A stretch of 60,759 nt of DNA from an uncultured Phascolarctobacterium sp. (GTDB lineage: Bacteria > Bacillota > Negativicutes > Acidaminococcales > Acidaminococcaceae): assembly GCF_905212365.1 (NCBI RefSeq), contig NZ_CAJMEH010000004.1, positions 1 through 60,759 of the forward strand, read 5' to 3'. Every line of letters begins with the position of its first letter. The first letter of the stretch is position 1. Position numbers and translations under genes: made by a program. Positions 25,400 through 33,848 of the stretch are shown here, one piece after another. Under the pieces are notes generated by a model. That model made no database searches. It saw nothing but the letters and a program-made list of their open reading frames with translations, and was not told the origin of the DNA.

Positions 25400-25756
25400 T
25401 TATTGCAGATCTAAGATAGCCGCTATAGTCTCCTGTACGCCAGTAAATTGCTCCGGTGCCAGTTCAGCCACTTTTTTCCAATTTCTTACTGTATAATCCA
25501 TACTTTTTATTTGTTCACATAAAATATCCCCATGAACAGAACATTCCCCGGAAATCTTTACATGCAAAGGGAAGCTCTCCCTAATTGTCGATGTTATAGG
25601 GGCTACTACCGCCAAACCAGTATGCCTTTGAAATTCTGTAGCCGATATTACCAAAGCTGGCCTTCGTTTTTGAATTTCCACACCGGCCTGCGGGTCAAAA
25701 TCCAATAAGATAATATCTCTTTGCATAGGAACCTTTGCTTTAAACTTAAAAATCAT
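25400..25756 (-). CDS. mazF: MazF/PemK family toxin (mRNA interferase)
   Basis: About 118 aa. The MazF fold is visible in MQRDIILLDFDPQAGVEIQK, RRPALVISATEFQRHTG, VAPITSTIRESFPLHV and DILCEQIKSMDY. Members cut RNA at short motifs. The frame opens earlier inside the antitoxin gene, but the ATG at 25756, six bases after the mazE stop and with AAGGAA upstream, aligns best with MazF. A later ATG (MQRD) with AAAGG is an alternative. Confidence 0.88.
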   Translation of the reverse strand: MIFKFKAKVPMQRDIILLDFDPQAGVEIQKRRPALVISATEFQRHTGLAVVAPITSTIRESFPLHVKISGECSVHGDILCEQIKSMDYTVRNWKKVAELAPEQFTGVQETIAAILDLQ

Positions 25757-25761
25757 ATTAG

Positions 25762-26016
25762 TCAAAATTCCTTTCCAACAGAGTCGCCTGAAGCAGCCTC
25801 GTGGCACTTATAGCTTCCTTCATAACCAGCAAATAATTCTTCCAAAGATCGTCTTTTTTTTAAGATTTTTTGAATAATAATTTGCTGCCCGTCAGCAGTA
25901 ATAGAAATATCATCTCCTAAGGACATATTTGCTAAGGAAAGCATATCCTTTGTCAAGCGAATCCCTTGGCTATTTCCCCATTTGCTGATTGTAGATATTA
26001 ATGTCATCGTAGTCAT
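25762..26016 (-). CDS. mazE: MazE-type antitoxin (AbrB/SpoVT fold)
   Basis: About 84 aa. The N-terminal swapped-hairpin DNA-binding domain is seen in ISTISKWGNSQGIRLTKD and LGDDISITADGQQIII; the acidic-basic tail (RSLEELFAGYEG) would bind the toxin. The ATG at 26016 follows AGGTGGTGA and is preferred to the longer frame, which would start inside the operator. It precedes mazF by 5 bp. Confidence 0.88.
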   Translation of the reverse strand: MTTMTLISTISKWGNSQGIRLTKDMLSLANMSLGDDISITADGQQIIIQKILKKRRSLEELFAGYEGSYKCHEAASGDSVGKEF

Positions 26017-26037
26017 ATTATCACCACCTTTAATCGC

Positions 26038-26089
26038 AAAATGTATATGCTTGTATATACATTTTAGCAAATAACAGCAATGCAGTCAA
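26038..26089 (-). promoter_or_regulatory. mazEF promoter with palindromic operator
   Basis: Minus-strand -35 TTGACT (26084-26089) and -10 TAAAAT (26061-26066) are 17 bp apart. A perfect 11-bp inverted repeat, AAAATGTATAT with a 6-bp spacer (26038-26065), begins inside the -10 box, so a bound MazE or MazEF complex would block initiation. Confidence 0.8.
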
Positions 26090-26135
26090 GAATAAACAAT
26101 AAAGCCAACGCATTTGTGATTTTTTATCCCACCTC

Positions 26136-26825
26136 CTAAAAATAGCTTTGTTCATTCTCCTGTGCCAATAACTGCCGCAGTCCGGAAAAATCTGCGTTGA
26201 CAAACGATAACAATGTATATTTATTATGCAGGTAAGCAATGAAATCCTGTAGATTATTGCAATTCATAAATCTGCCCTTCATGTGCAAATATTCGCGCAG
26301 CACAGCATTTACCATGCGCACAACGCTTACGTCCACAGAATCATTAGAAAATTTGTTTAATTGAAGATATATTTCTTTAAAACTATAGGGCATAGGACAA
26401 AAGCCTCGCTGCTGTAAGCTGATGAATAAACGCCCATAAAGCAGCAGCCTGCGCATTTCCTGATTAAGCTCATCTGCCGTTTCCGTATACAGCCACTTAT
26501 TATCGTCCGCATATATACTCCACTTGGGTGGCAACGGCATTCCCCATGCCTTCAACAACTGCTTACCTATACTTTCCGGAAATACCGGATAGTACAAATT
26601 CAAATTTTGTATATCCTTGACCTGAAATGCTATGACTGTACCGCCTATCAATTTACCCCCATTAATCCAGCTATACACCTGCTGTCCAGGAGCTAAATCC
26701 TCGTATACCTCTACATCAACCTTAAAATATTTGCCAATCTGTAACCGTGTCCCTTCATTCCTGCAATATCGCTGCATGAATAGATTAATCTCCTTAACGG
26801 ACGCCATAGTGAAATCATTCATCAT
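26136..26825 (-). CDS. hypothetical protein of unknown function
   Basis: About 229 aa from the ATG at 26825, which has AAAGGAG eleven bases upstream; the frame is open to 26912. No signal peptide or membrane segment is evident. I recognise no motif. Features are a W/Y-rich middle (YSWINGGKLIGG, PPKWSIYADDNKWLY) and a leucine-rich helical C-terminal half. It is AT-rich and lies directly upstream of mazEF in the same direction, so it belongs to an accessory patch. Confidence 0.6.
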   Translation of the reverse strand: MMNDFTMASVKEINLFMQRYCRNEGTRLQIGKYFKVDVEVYEDLAPGQQVYSWINGGKLIGGTVIAFQVKDIQNLNLYYPVFPESIGKQLLKAWGMPLPPKWSIYADDNKWLYTETADELNQEMRRLLLYGRLFISLQQRGFCPMPYSFKEIYLQLNKFSNDSVDVSVVRMVNAVLREYLHMKGRFMNCNNLQDFIAYLHNKYTLLSFVNADFSGLRQLLAQENEQSYF

Positions 26826-26980
26826 ACCAAAACGCTCTCCTTTGTTGTAAGATTTTGAAAATTTCGAGCAATCAATATGTATTCCAAAAATAATCTTCAA
26901 AATTTTACGCACTCACTCATTTTCATTACATATTTCTGCGTTTTTTCAGAACATTCCTGTTATACAATCAACTTGTTAAT

Positions 26981-27008
26981 ATTATACATTATTTTCTCTA
27001 AAAGTCTA
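26981..27008 (-). promoter_or_regulatory. possible promoter of the hypothetical gene upstream of mazEF
   Basis: Minus-strand TAGACT (27003-27008) and TATAAT (26981-26986) with 16 bp between. It is followed by an AT-rich leader of about 150 nt in which I see no other signal. Confidence 0.45.
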
Positions 27009-27219
27009 TATGTATATCAGAAATTTTTGAAATTTATTTTCAATTGAAGCAGGAGGATTTTTAACAAGTATCTAGAATAGAGCAGCTCTTTTATACATTT
27101 TTCCAAGAAATAATGTCAAGTAAACATATGTTAATCAAGCTGACCACAATATATAAGCGTCAATATAAGCCTAGAGTATAACACGATAACCGAGTACTAG
27201 CTTGCGTAAAACAGTTTAA

Positions 27220-27363
27220 TATGTCAGCCTGGCGTACCGCCTGCCGGACAGCGACGAGCATTTTCAAATTTATCTGCGACCCGACGGCAGTCAGATAGAA
27301 GACGCTTTTTGGTCGTCCTATGATACTCAAGCCGAAAATTCGCAGGACAAAAACGAATCGTAG
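27220..27363 (+). pseudogene. relict coding fragment without a start
   Basis: An open frame of about 47 codons ending in TAG reads like genuine protein (LAYRLPDSDEHFQIYLRPDG, then EDAFWSSYDTQAENSQ) and is GC-richer than its AT-rich surroundings. It has a stop codon just upstream and no start, so it is probably the last part of a deleted gene. I cannot name the family. The rest of 26913-27560 holds only a promoter and a hairpin. Confidence 0.45.
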
Positions 27364-27478
27364 CAGAAACGGAAAGCGATAAATAACTGCACTACTAGCC
27401 AAGAGAAGAATTTACAATTCGTTGAAGAAATAATAAGCGAAAATTCAAGCGCTAACGCAATACTCAGCGCGCACAAAG

Positions 27479-27505
27479 TAGCCAACGCAGCTAAAGCGTT
27501 GGCTA
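27479..27505 (+). terminator. hairpin before ahpC, possible terminator
   Basis: TAGCCAACGC, a 7-nt loop and GCGTTGGCTA form a 10-bp perfect stem. The following TTCTTC is only a weak T tract. It may end transcription of the relict region. Confidence 0.55.
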
Positions 27506-27560
27506 TTCTTCATTATGCTGGGATAAAATTCACAAAAGTATCAAGACATTGCCTCCTAAT

Positions 27561-27604
27561 GGATAATAATTATCCTTGACATTGTTTGGTCATCCCTTTA
27601 TAAT
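27561..27604 (+). promoter_or_regulatory. ahpC promoter with Fur/PerR-like box
   Basis: TTGACA (27576-27581), 17 bp, TATAAT (27599-27604) is a perfect consensus promoter. GGATAATAATTATCC (27561-27575) is a perfect 7-1-7 inverted repeat next to the -35 box. It matches the Fur/PerR box layout (consensus TGATAATNATTATCA) except at the outermost bases. A second 6-bp repeat, AGTTAG with CTAACT (27614-27631), lies in the leader. Confidence 0.8.
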
Positions 27605-27663
27605 ATTTATAGAAGTTAGTTCTCGCTAACTAAAAATAAGTTATATTTTAAGGAGGTATTTTT

Positions 27664-28227
27664 ATGTCCCTGATCAACAAAGAAGTTAATGATTTTACCG
27701 TACAGGCATTTGTAAATAATTCTTTCCAAGCTGTTTCCAAGGCTGATATTCTTGGTAAATGGAGTGTGTTCTTCTTCTATCCCGCAGATTTCACCTTTGT
27801 CTGCCCCACTGAATTAGAAGACTTAGCCAACAAGTACGCTGAGTTTCAAGCTATCGGCTGTGAAATCTATTCCGTTTCCACCGACACCCATTTTGTACAT
27901 AAGGCTTGGCACGACGCTTCCGAGCGCATCAAAAAAATTCAATACCCGATGCTGGCCGACCCCACCCACGCTCTGTCCAAAGATTTTGAAGTACTGATTG
28001 AAGAAAACGGTCTGGCAGAACGCGGTACCTTTGTTGTTAATCCCGAAGGCAAAATCGTTGCCTACGAAGTAAACGCCGGCAACGTAGGCCGCAACGCCGA
28101 CGAACTGCTGCGCAAGGTACAGGCTCTGCAATTTGTAGCTGCCCATGGCGACGAAGTTTGCCCGGCTAAATGGCAGCCCGGCGCAGAAACCTTGAAGCCC
28201 AGCCTTGATCTCGTAGGTCAGCTTTAA
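27664..28227 (+). CDS. ahpC: alkyl hydroperoxide reductase subunit C (peroxiredoxin)
   Basis: 187 aa typical 2-Cys peroxiredoxin. The peroxidatic cysteine is Cys47 in FTFVCPTEL and the resolving cysteine is in EVCPAKWQPG near the C terminus. It reduces H2O2 and organic peroxides and is recycled by the reductase encoded next. AAGGAGG precedes the ATG. The promoter and metal-regulator-like box suggest peroxide or iron control. Confidence 0.96.
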   Translation: MSLINKEVNDFTVQAFVNNSFQAVSKADILGKWSVFFFYPADFTFVCPTELEDLANKYAEFQAIGCEIYSVSTDTHFVHKAWHDASERIKKIQYPMLADPTHALSKDFEVLIEENGLAERGTFVVNPEGKIVAYEVNAGNVGRNADELLRKVQALQFVAAHGDEVCPAKWQPGAETLKPSLDLVGQL

Positions 28228-28231
28228 TATC

Positions 28232-29878
28232 ATGGCACAGAATTACGATAATTTATATGACGTAGTGGTTATCGGCGGCGGCCCGGCAGGCTTAACGGCA
28301 GCCCTGTATTTAGCCCGCGCTCGTTACCGCGTACTGGTCGTGGAAAAGGAGCAGTTCGGCGGCCAGATTACCATTACCGATGAGGTAGTCAATTACCCCG
28401 GCGTAGAACGTACCAACGGCAAAGCTCTTACCGAAACCATGCGAAAGCAGGCGCAAAGCTTCGGCGCAGAATTTCTGCTGGCCGAGGTAGAAAGCCTTTC
28501 CTTAGACGGAGATATCAAAACCGTGCAAACCAGCCGCGGCGAATTACGCTGCTTTGGTATCCTTTTGGCTACCGGCGCTCATCCCCGCAAGGTGGGCTTT
28601 CTGGGCGAAGAAGAATTTAAGGGTCACGGCGTAGCCTATTGCGCAACCTGCGACGGCGAATTTTTCACCGGCAAGGACGTTTTCGTAGTAGGCGGCGGTT
28701 TTGCCGCTGCGGAGGAAAGTGTATTTTTAACAAAATATGCCAAGCACGTTACCATTTTAATCCGCGGCGAGGATTTCACCTGCGCTGAAGCAACTGCCGA
28801 AGCAGCTCGTAAGCATGAAAAAATTACGATTCTTACCAATACTCAGGTAGAAGAAGTAAGCGGCGATTCCGCCCTGCGTCTGCTGCGCTACCGTAATAAT
28901 ATTACCGGCGAAGTAACCGAATACCGTCCGCCGGAAGGCGACACCTTCGGTGTCTTTGTTTTCGCCGGTTACGCTCCGGCTACCGAATTGGTTCGCGGGC
29001 TGGCCGACGTAAACGAACAAGGCTATATTCTTACAGACCGCAGCCAGCGTACCAGCGCAGAAGGACTGTATGCCGCAGGCGACGTTTGCGTTAAACCGCT
29101 GCGTCAGGTAGTCACCGCCGTAGGCGACGGCGCTTTAGCAGCAACAGAGCTGGAACGCTACGCGGCAGAAATGCAGCAAAAGACTGGCCTGCATCCCAAG
29201 CAGCCTAAAGCATCCGCTCCCTCTCCGGCTCCTGCTGCTGCCAACGCAGCGCCGAAAAGCGAAGCAGGGCTGTTCTCTGCCGATGTTTTAGCACAGCTGC
29301 AAACTGTCTTCAGCAGAATGGCACAGCCTCTGCGTCTGCGCCTGTATTTAGACCAACGCTCTGTTTCTGCCGAGCTGCGAGGTTACATGGAAGAGCTTGG
29401 TAAGCTCACTGATAAGCTGAACATAGAAATTGCTTCAGATGCCGGCTCCGTATCCGCTCTTCCCTGCGTGCAGGTTTGCCGCTCCGACGGCAGCTGGACG
29501 GGTCTTGCTTTCCACGGCGTTCCCGGCGGCCATGAATTTACCTCCTTCATTCTAGGACTCTACAACGCAGCCGGTCCCGGCCAAGCTCTGGACAGCGCTG
29601 CGGCAGCAGCTATCAACGCTCTTCCTGCCCCTATCGATATGAAGATTTTAGTATCGCTTTCCTGCACCATGTGTCCGGAGCTGGTAACTGCGGCTCAACG
29701 CATTGCGTCAGCACATTCTCAGATTACCGCGCAAGTCTACGATATCACTCATTTCCCGGAGCTGCGGGAGCAGTACAAGGTTATGAGTGTACCCTGTCTG
29801 ATTATCAACGACAGCCAGGTTTCCTTCGGCAAAAAGAATATCAATCAGCTGCTGGAACTTCTCTCCAAGAAGGCGTAA
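28232..29878 (+). CDS. ahpF: AhpF-like peroxiredoxin reductase with reversed domain order
   Basis: 548 aa. Residues 1-310 are a thioredoxin-reductase flavoprotein: FAD motif VVIGGGPAGLTAALYLARAR, redox pair CATC at about 136-139, NAD(P) motif VFVVGGGFAAAEES and LYAAGDVCVKPLRQVV. A proline/alanine-rich linker follows (about 325-345). The last 200 residues are a tandem thioredoxin-fold domain like the N-terminal domain of enteric AhpF, with redox pair CTMC at about 477-480. In E. coli this domain comes first. It begins 4 bp after ahpC, so it is the natural electron donor. Confidence 0.92.
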   Translation: MAQNYDNLYDVVVIGGGPAGLTAALYLARARYRVLVVEKEQFGGQITITDEVVNYPGVERTNGKALTETMRKQAQSFGAEFLLAEVESLSLDGDIKTVQTSRGELRCFGILLATGAHPRKVGFLGEEEFKGHGVAYCATCDGEFFTGKDVFVVGGGFAAAEESVFLTKYAKHVTILIRGEDFTCAEATAEAARKHEKITILTNTQVEEVSGDSALRLLRYRNNITGEVTEYRPPEGDTFGVFVFAGYAPATELVRGLADVNEQGYILTDRSQRTSAEGLYAAGDVCVKPLRQVVTAVGDGALAATELERYAAEMQQKTGLHPKQPKASAPSPAPAAANAAPKSEAGLFSADVLAQLQTVFSRMAQPLRLRLYLDQRSVSAELRGYMEELGKLTDKLNIEIASDAGSVSALPCVQVCRSDGSWTGLAFHGVPGGHEFTSFILGLYNAAGPGQALDSAAAAAINALPAPIDMKILVSLSCTMCPELVTAAQRIASAHSQITAQVYDITHFPELREQYKVMSVPCLIINDSQVSFGKKNINQLLELLSKKA

Positions 29879-29970
29879 AGCCACAGCCATGCCGCTAAAC
29901 AAATGTCAGCTATAAGCTGCACGCTACTGGCACGGCATATGTTTTAAATTAAATAATCTCATAAACTTTC

Positions 29971-30017
29971 AAACCCGTACACAAGGCTTCCCCTTTGTAT
30001 GGGTTTCTTCTTTTTTT
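29971..30017 (+). terminator. terminator after ahpF
   Basis: AAACCCgTACaCAAGG pairs with CCTTtGTAtGGGTTT around a 5-nt loop and is followed by CTTCTTTTTTT. Confidence 0.85.
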
Positions 30018-30085
30018 ATAATATAGTACACGCCAATTTTCACAAAATAATATATAAGAATACCTGTATACATCTGTTAGCCTGC

Positions 30086-30114
30086 TTGCATTACACCCGG
30101 CTTTTATATACAAT
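30086..30114 (+). promoter_or_regulatory. pycA promoter
   Basis: TTGCAT (30086-30091), 17 bp, TACAAT (30109-30114), about 30 bp before the ATG. Confidence 0.6.
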
Positions 30115-30145
30115 AAGGCTGTAATCAAGACAAGGAGGAGCTATC

Positions 30146-33100
30146 ATGCCCAAAATTAACACAGTTTTAGTTGCTAATCGCGGCGAAATCGCCATTCGTG
30201 TTTTTCGTGCCTGCAATGAATTAGGCATCCGCACTGTTGCTATATATTCTAAAGAAGACACCCTGTCCCTGCACCGCAATAAGGCTGACGAAGCTTATTT
30301 GGTAGGCGAGGGCAAAAGCCCTACGGACGCTTATTTGGATATCGAAGATATTTTGCGTGTAGCTAAGGAACACGACGTGGACGCTATCCACCCCGGCTAC
30401 GGCTTCTTATCCGAAAACAGCAATCTGGCGCGCCGCTGCTCCGAAGAAGGCTTAATCTTCATCGGCCCGCGCCTTGAGCATTTAATTATGTTCGGCGATA
30501 AAATCAACGCCCGCAAACAAGCCGAGCTGGCCGGTATCCCTATGATTCCCGGCAGCAAAGGCACCGTCAGCAGCCTGCAAGAGGTTTTAGACTTCGGCGA
30601 GCAATACGGTTATCCTATTATCATCAAAGCTGTCAACGGCGGCGGCGGCCGCGGTATGCGCGTCGTCAAATCGGCGGAGGAAGCCGTAACAGCTTACGAC
30701 ATGGCTAAAAGCGAAGCGAAAAAAGCTTTCGGCAACGACGAAATCTATTTGGAAAAATATCTGCAGAACCCCAAGCACATTGAAGTGCAAATCATCGGCG
30801 ACACCCACGGCAATTTGATGCATTTATTTGAGCGCGACTGCTCCGTGCAGCGCCGCCACCAAAAGCTGGTGGAAATAGCTCCGGCCTTCTCCCTGCCTGT
30901 GGAGCAGCGCCAGGCCATCTGCGACGCCGCAGTAAAGCTGATGAAAAATGTAGATTATATCAGCGCCGGTACGGTGGAATTTTTAGCCACTCCCGACGGC
31001 AAATTCTATTTTATTGAAGTCAACCCTCGTATTCAGGTCGAACATACCGTTACCGAGCAAATCACCGGCATCGATATTGTGCAGACTCAAATCCGCATTG
31101 CCGAAGGCTACAGCCTGCACGGCCCGGAAATCGCTCTGCCCCGGCAGGAAGAGCTGCGCTCCATCGGCCATGCCATTCAGTGCCGTATTACTACCGAAGA
31201 CCCGTCCAATAATTTCATGCCCGACACCGGCAAGCTGATTACCTATCGCAGCGGCGGCGGCTTCGGCATCCGCTTGGATGGCGGCAACGCCTTCACCGGC
31301 TCCGTTATTACCCCTTATTACGATTCTCTGCTAGTTAAGGCCACCACCTGGGGTCTGACCCATCAGATAGCTATTACGAAAATGCTGCGCTGCCTGAAAG
31401 AATTCCGCATCCGCGGCGTTAAAACCAATATTCAATTTTTGGAAAACGTGCTGCAGAACGAGCATTTCGTCAAAGGCGACTACACCACGGACTTTGTAGA
31501 CAAAACGCCGAAGCTGTTCGTTTTCCCCAAAACCCTTGACCGCGGTAACAAGCTGTTGCATTACATTGCCGATATTACCGTCAACGGCTATTCCAACGTA
31601 GGCGTGCAGCCCAAGCCAGACTTTGCGCCACTGAATCTGCCCAAACCCTATAACGGCATTTTAGCTTTGGGCGCTAAGCACGTTCTGGATACCCAAGGCC
31701 CAGAAGGCTTGGCCGATTGGGTAATGGCACAGCAGGAGGTACTTGTTACCGACACAACCTTCCGCGACGCCCATCAATCCCTGTTTGCCACCCGCCTGCG
31801 CACTAGCGATATGCTGCGCGTAATGCGCGATACCGCCGGTAAGCTGCCCGGACTTTTCTCCTTTGAATGCTGGGGCGGCGCTACCTTCGACGTAGCCTAC
31901 CGCTTCCTAGACGAAAGCCCCTGGCAGCGTCTTGCTCAATTCCGCCAGGCAGCTCCCAATATTTTATTCCAAATGCTGCTGCGCGGCGCCAATGCCGTAG
32001 GTTATACCAGCTACCCCGATAATGTAGTGAAGCACTTCATCCAACTGGCCGCTAAGAACGGCATCGATGTTTTCCGTATCTTCGACAGTCTCAACGGTCT
32101 GGATAATATGCGTCTTTCCATCGACACCGTGCGTGAATGCGGTAAGGTAGCCGAAGCCGCGTTGTGCTACACTGGCGATATTCTCGACCCGCATCGCGAT
32201 AAATATGATCTGCAATATTATATCGATATGGCGAAGGCCTTGGAAAAGGCCGGCGCTAATATTATCGCCATTAAGGATATGGCCGGCCTGTTAAAGCCGG
32301 AAGCCGCTTACAGATTAGTCAGCAGCCTGAAATCCTATGTAGGCGTTCCCATTCACCTGCACACGCACGAGGGCAGCGGCAACGCCATTTATACTTACGC
32401 CCGCGCTATCGACGCAGGCGTGGATATCGTGGATACGGCCATGAGCTCCATGAGCTGCGGCACCAGCCAGCCCTCTACCAGCAGTTTGTATTATGCATTA
32501 AGCGGACATCCCCGCCAGCCGCGGCTGGACGTTGATTCCCTCAACGAGCTGTCCCGCTATTGGGAAACCGTGCGTCCTTATTATAAAGCTGCCGACAGAA
32601 CGGAAAACTTCCCCAATCCCGAAGTTTACGTTCACGAAATGCCCGGCGGCCAGTACACCAACCTGAAGCAGCAGGCTCAGGCCTTGGGCCTGATTCACCG
32701 CTGGGAAGAAGTCAAGGACATGTACCACCGCGTATCCATGCTCTTCGGCGATTTAATCAAGGTTACGCCGTCCTCTAAAATCGTAGGCGACATGGCGCTG
32801 TTCATGCTGCAAAACGAGCTGACGGAAGAAGACGTTTACGCTAAAGGCGACGTGCTGGACTTCCCGTCTTCCGTCGTAGAATTTTTCGAGGGCCGCATCG
32901 GCGTTCCTTATCAGGGCTTCCCGGAAAAACTGCAAAAAATCATTCTCAAGGGCCGTCAGCCTATTACCGTGCGTCCCGGCGCTGCTTTAGAACCCGTGGA
33001 CTTCGAAGCTGTTCGCAGCAAGCTCAAAGACATGGGCGCGCCTACTACCGACGAGGCAATCAGCTCCTACTGCCTGTATCCCAAGGTATTCACCGATTGG

Positions 33101-33586
33101 GTAACCCGTTACAACGAATTTGGCGACGTATCCGTACTTGATACGCCTACCTTCTTCTTCGGTATGACTCCCGGCGAAACTATTAAGGTAGAAATAGAGC
33201 AGGGCAAGGTGCTGGTCATCAAATTAGACCATATTTCCGAAGCCAACGCCGCCGGTATGCGCACTGTGACCTTTGAGTTCAACGGACTGCCCCGCGAAAT
33301 CATTATTAAGGACCGCAACGCCAAAGCAACCAGCGTCACCCGCAAAAAAGCGGACAAGAGCAAGCTGGGCGAAATCGGCGCTTCCCTGTCCGGCTCCGTA
33401 GTCAAGGTGCTGGTGGAAAAAGGACAGGCCGTAACCAAGGGCACGCCTCTAATCGTCACCGAGGCCATGAAAATGGAAACGACTTTATCAGCGCCTATCT
33501 CCGGTATCGTCAGCGCTATTCATGTAGCTGCCGGCGAGCGCGTGGAAAGCGGCGACTGCCTGATGGAGATTACAACGCAAATGTAA
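30146..33586 (+). CDS. pycA: pyruvate carboxylase
   Basis: 1146 aa, the full single-chain form. Biotin carboxylase: residues 1-450 with VLVANRGEIAIRVFRAC, the ATP-grasp glycine loop VNGGGGRGMRVV and FIEVNPRIQVEHTVTEQ. Carboxyltransferase: about 530-1000 with LVTDTTFRDAHQSLFATRLR and LHTHEGSGNA. Biotin carrier at the C terminus with biotinylated Lys about 1109 in VTEAMKMETT. It makes oxaloacetate from pyruvate and bicarbonate, feeding the reductive branch towards succinate or propionate. It has its own promoter. Confidence 0.97.
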   Translation: MPKINTVLVANRGEIAIRVFRACNELGIRTVAIYSKEDTLSLHRNKADEAYLVGEGKSPTDAYLDIEDILRVAKEHDVDAIHPGYGFLSENSNLARRCSEEGLIFIGPRLEHLIMFGDKINARKQAELAGIPMIPGSKGTVSSLQEVLDFGEQYGYPIIIKAVNGGGGRGMRVVKSAEEAVTAYDMAKSEAKKAFGNDEIYLEKYLQNPKHIEVQIIGDTHGNLMHLFERDCSVQRRHQKLVEIAPAFSLPVEQRQAICDAAVKLMKNVDYISAGTVEFLATPDGKFYFIEVNPRIQVEHTVTEQITGIDIVQTQIRIAEGYSLHGPEIALPRQEELRSIGHAIQCRITTEDPSNNFMPDTGKLITYRSGGGFGIRLDGGNAFTGSVITPYYDSLLVKATTWGLTHQIAITKMLRCLKEFRIRGVKTNIQFLENVLQNEHFVKGDYTTDFVDKTPKLFVFPKTLDRGNKLLHYIADITVNGYSNVGVQPKPDFAPLNLPKPYNGILALGAKHVLDTQGPEGLADWVMAQQEVLVTDTTFRDAHQSLFATRLRTSDMLRVMRDTAGKLPGLFSFECWGGATFDVAYRFLDESPWQRLAQFRQAAPNILFQMLLRGANAVGYTSYPDNVVKHFIQLAAKNGIDVFRIFDSLNGLDNMRLSIDTVRECGKVAEAALCYTGDILDPHRDKYDLQYYIDMAKALEKAGANIIAIKDMAGLLKPEAAYRLVSSLKSYVGVPIHLHTHEGSGNAIYTYARAIDAGVDIVDTAMSSMSCGTSQPSTSSLYYALSGHPRQPRLDVDSLNELSRYWETVRPYYKAADRTENFPNPEVYVHEMPGGQYTNLKQQAQALGLIHRWEEVKDMYHRVSMLFGDLIKVTPSSKIVGDMALFMLQNELTEEDVYAKGDVLDFPSSVVEFFEGRIGVPYQGFPEKLQKIILKGRQPITVRPGAALEPVDFEAVRSKLKDMGAPTTDEAISSYCLYPKVFTDWVTRYNEFGDVSVLDTPTFFFGMTPGETIKVEIEQGKVLVIKLDHISEANAAGMRTVTFEFNGLPREIIIKDRNAKATSVTRKKADKSKLGEIGASLSGSVVKVLVEKGQAVTKGTPLIVTEAMKMETTLSAPISGIVSAIHVAAGERVESGDCLMEITTQM

Positions 33587-33595
33587 AACAAAGGC

Positions 33596-33624
33596 TTGCC
33601 ATTTTCTTATCTCTATGCTATACT
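33596..33624 (+). promoter_or_regulatory. promoter of the short RNA downstream of pycA
   Basis: TTGCCA (33596-33601), exactly 17 bp, TATACT (33619-33624), starting 9 bp after the pycA stop. It points into a short stretch that ends in a strong terminator at 33701. Confidence 0.75.
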
Positions 33625-33630
33625 TTAAGC

Positions 33631-33701
33631 ACAAAAGGTTATGGACACGTTTCTTCCAAAGCGTGGCACAAAAAAGCAGCGGAGGCGACCGCTGCTTTTT
33701 T
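33631..33701 (+). ncRNA. candidate type I antitoxin RNA (about 71 nt)
   Basis: The promoter at 33596-33624 and the terminator at 33670-33701 frame an RNA of about 71 nt without an open frame. It carries TCTTCCAA (33652-33659) and GACAC (33644-33648). The same two blocks occur on this strand at 33798-33805 and 33811-33815, where they are the complement of the toxin start codon region and of the bases next to its ribosome binding site. The RNA can therefore pair with the toxin mRNA in trans at these blocks and at the shared terminator. This is the layout of RNA II in the pAD1 par system. Expression is not proven. Confidence 0.65.
33670..33701. terminator. shared bidirectional terminator of the type I locus
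   Basis: AAAAAAGCAGCGG, loop AGGCGA, CCGCTGCTTTTTT: a 13-bp perfect stem with T6 on both strands. It ends the short RNA on the plus strand and the toxin mRNA on the minus strand, so the two transcripts overlap here. Confidence 0.88.
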
Positions 33702-33718
33702 ATTATGCTGGTGCTGCT

Positions 33719-33805
33719 CTAATATCTGTCCAGCCATTTGCAAATATAGTAGGCGACTATACTTGCTCCAACAGATACGACAAAGGTATGGATACTATCT
33801 TCCAA
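33719..33805 (-). CDS. candidate type I toxin, 28-aa hydrophobic peptide
   Basis: A 28-codon frame with a TTG start and a very strong ribosome binding site (AGGAGGGAGGTG, seven bases upstream). It encodes a short acidic N terminus (MEDSIHT), one membrane helix (FVVSVGASIVAYYICKWL) and a charged end (DRY). This is the build of Fst/Ldr-like and related membrane toxins, which depolarise the membrane. It converges on a short RNA and shares its terminator. The family is not identified with certainty; evidence is the architecture. Confidence 0.62.
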   Translation of the reverse strand: MEDSIHTFVVSVGASIVAYYICKWLDRY

Positions 33806-33848
33806 TGCTAGACACCTCCCTCCTACTGGAAAGAGTCGCAGCTTTTTT

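Noticed and set aside
27160..27402. An 80-codon minus-strand frame in the gap before ahpC
   Set aside because: It is the mirror of the plus-strand coding relict, which reads more like real protein; no ribosome binding site was found.
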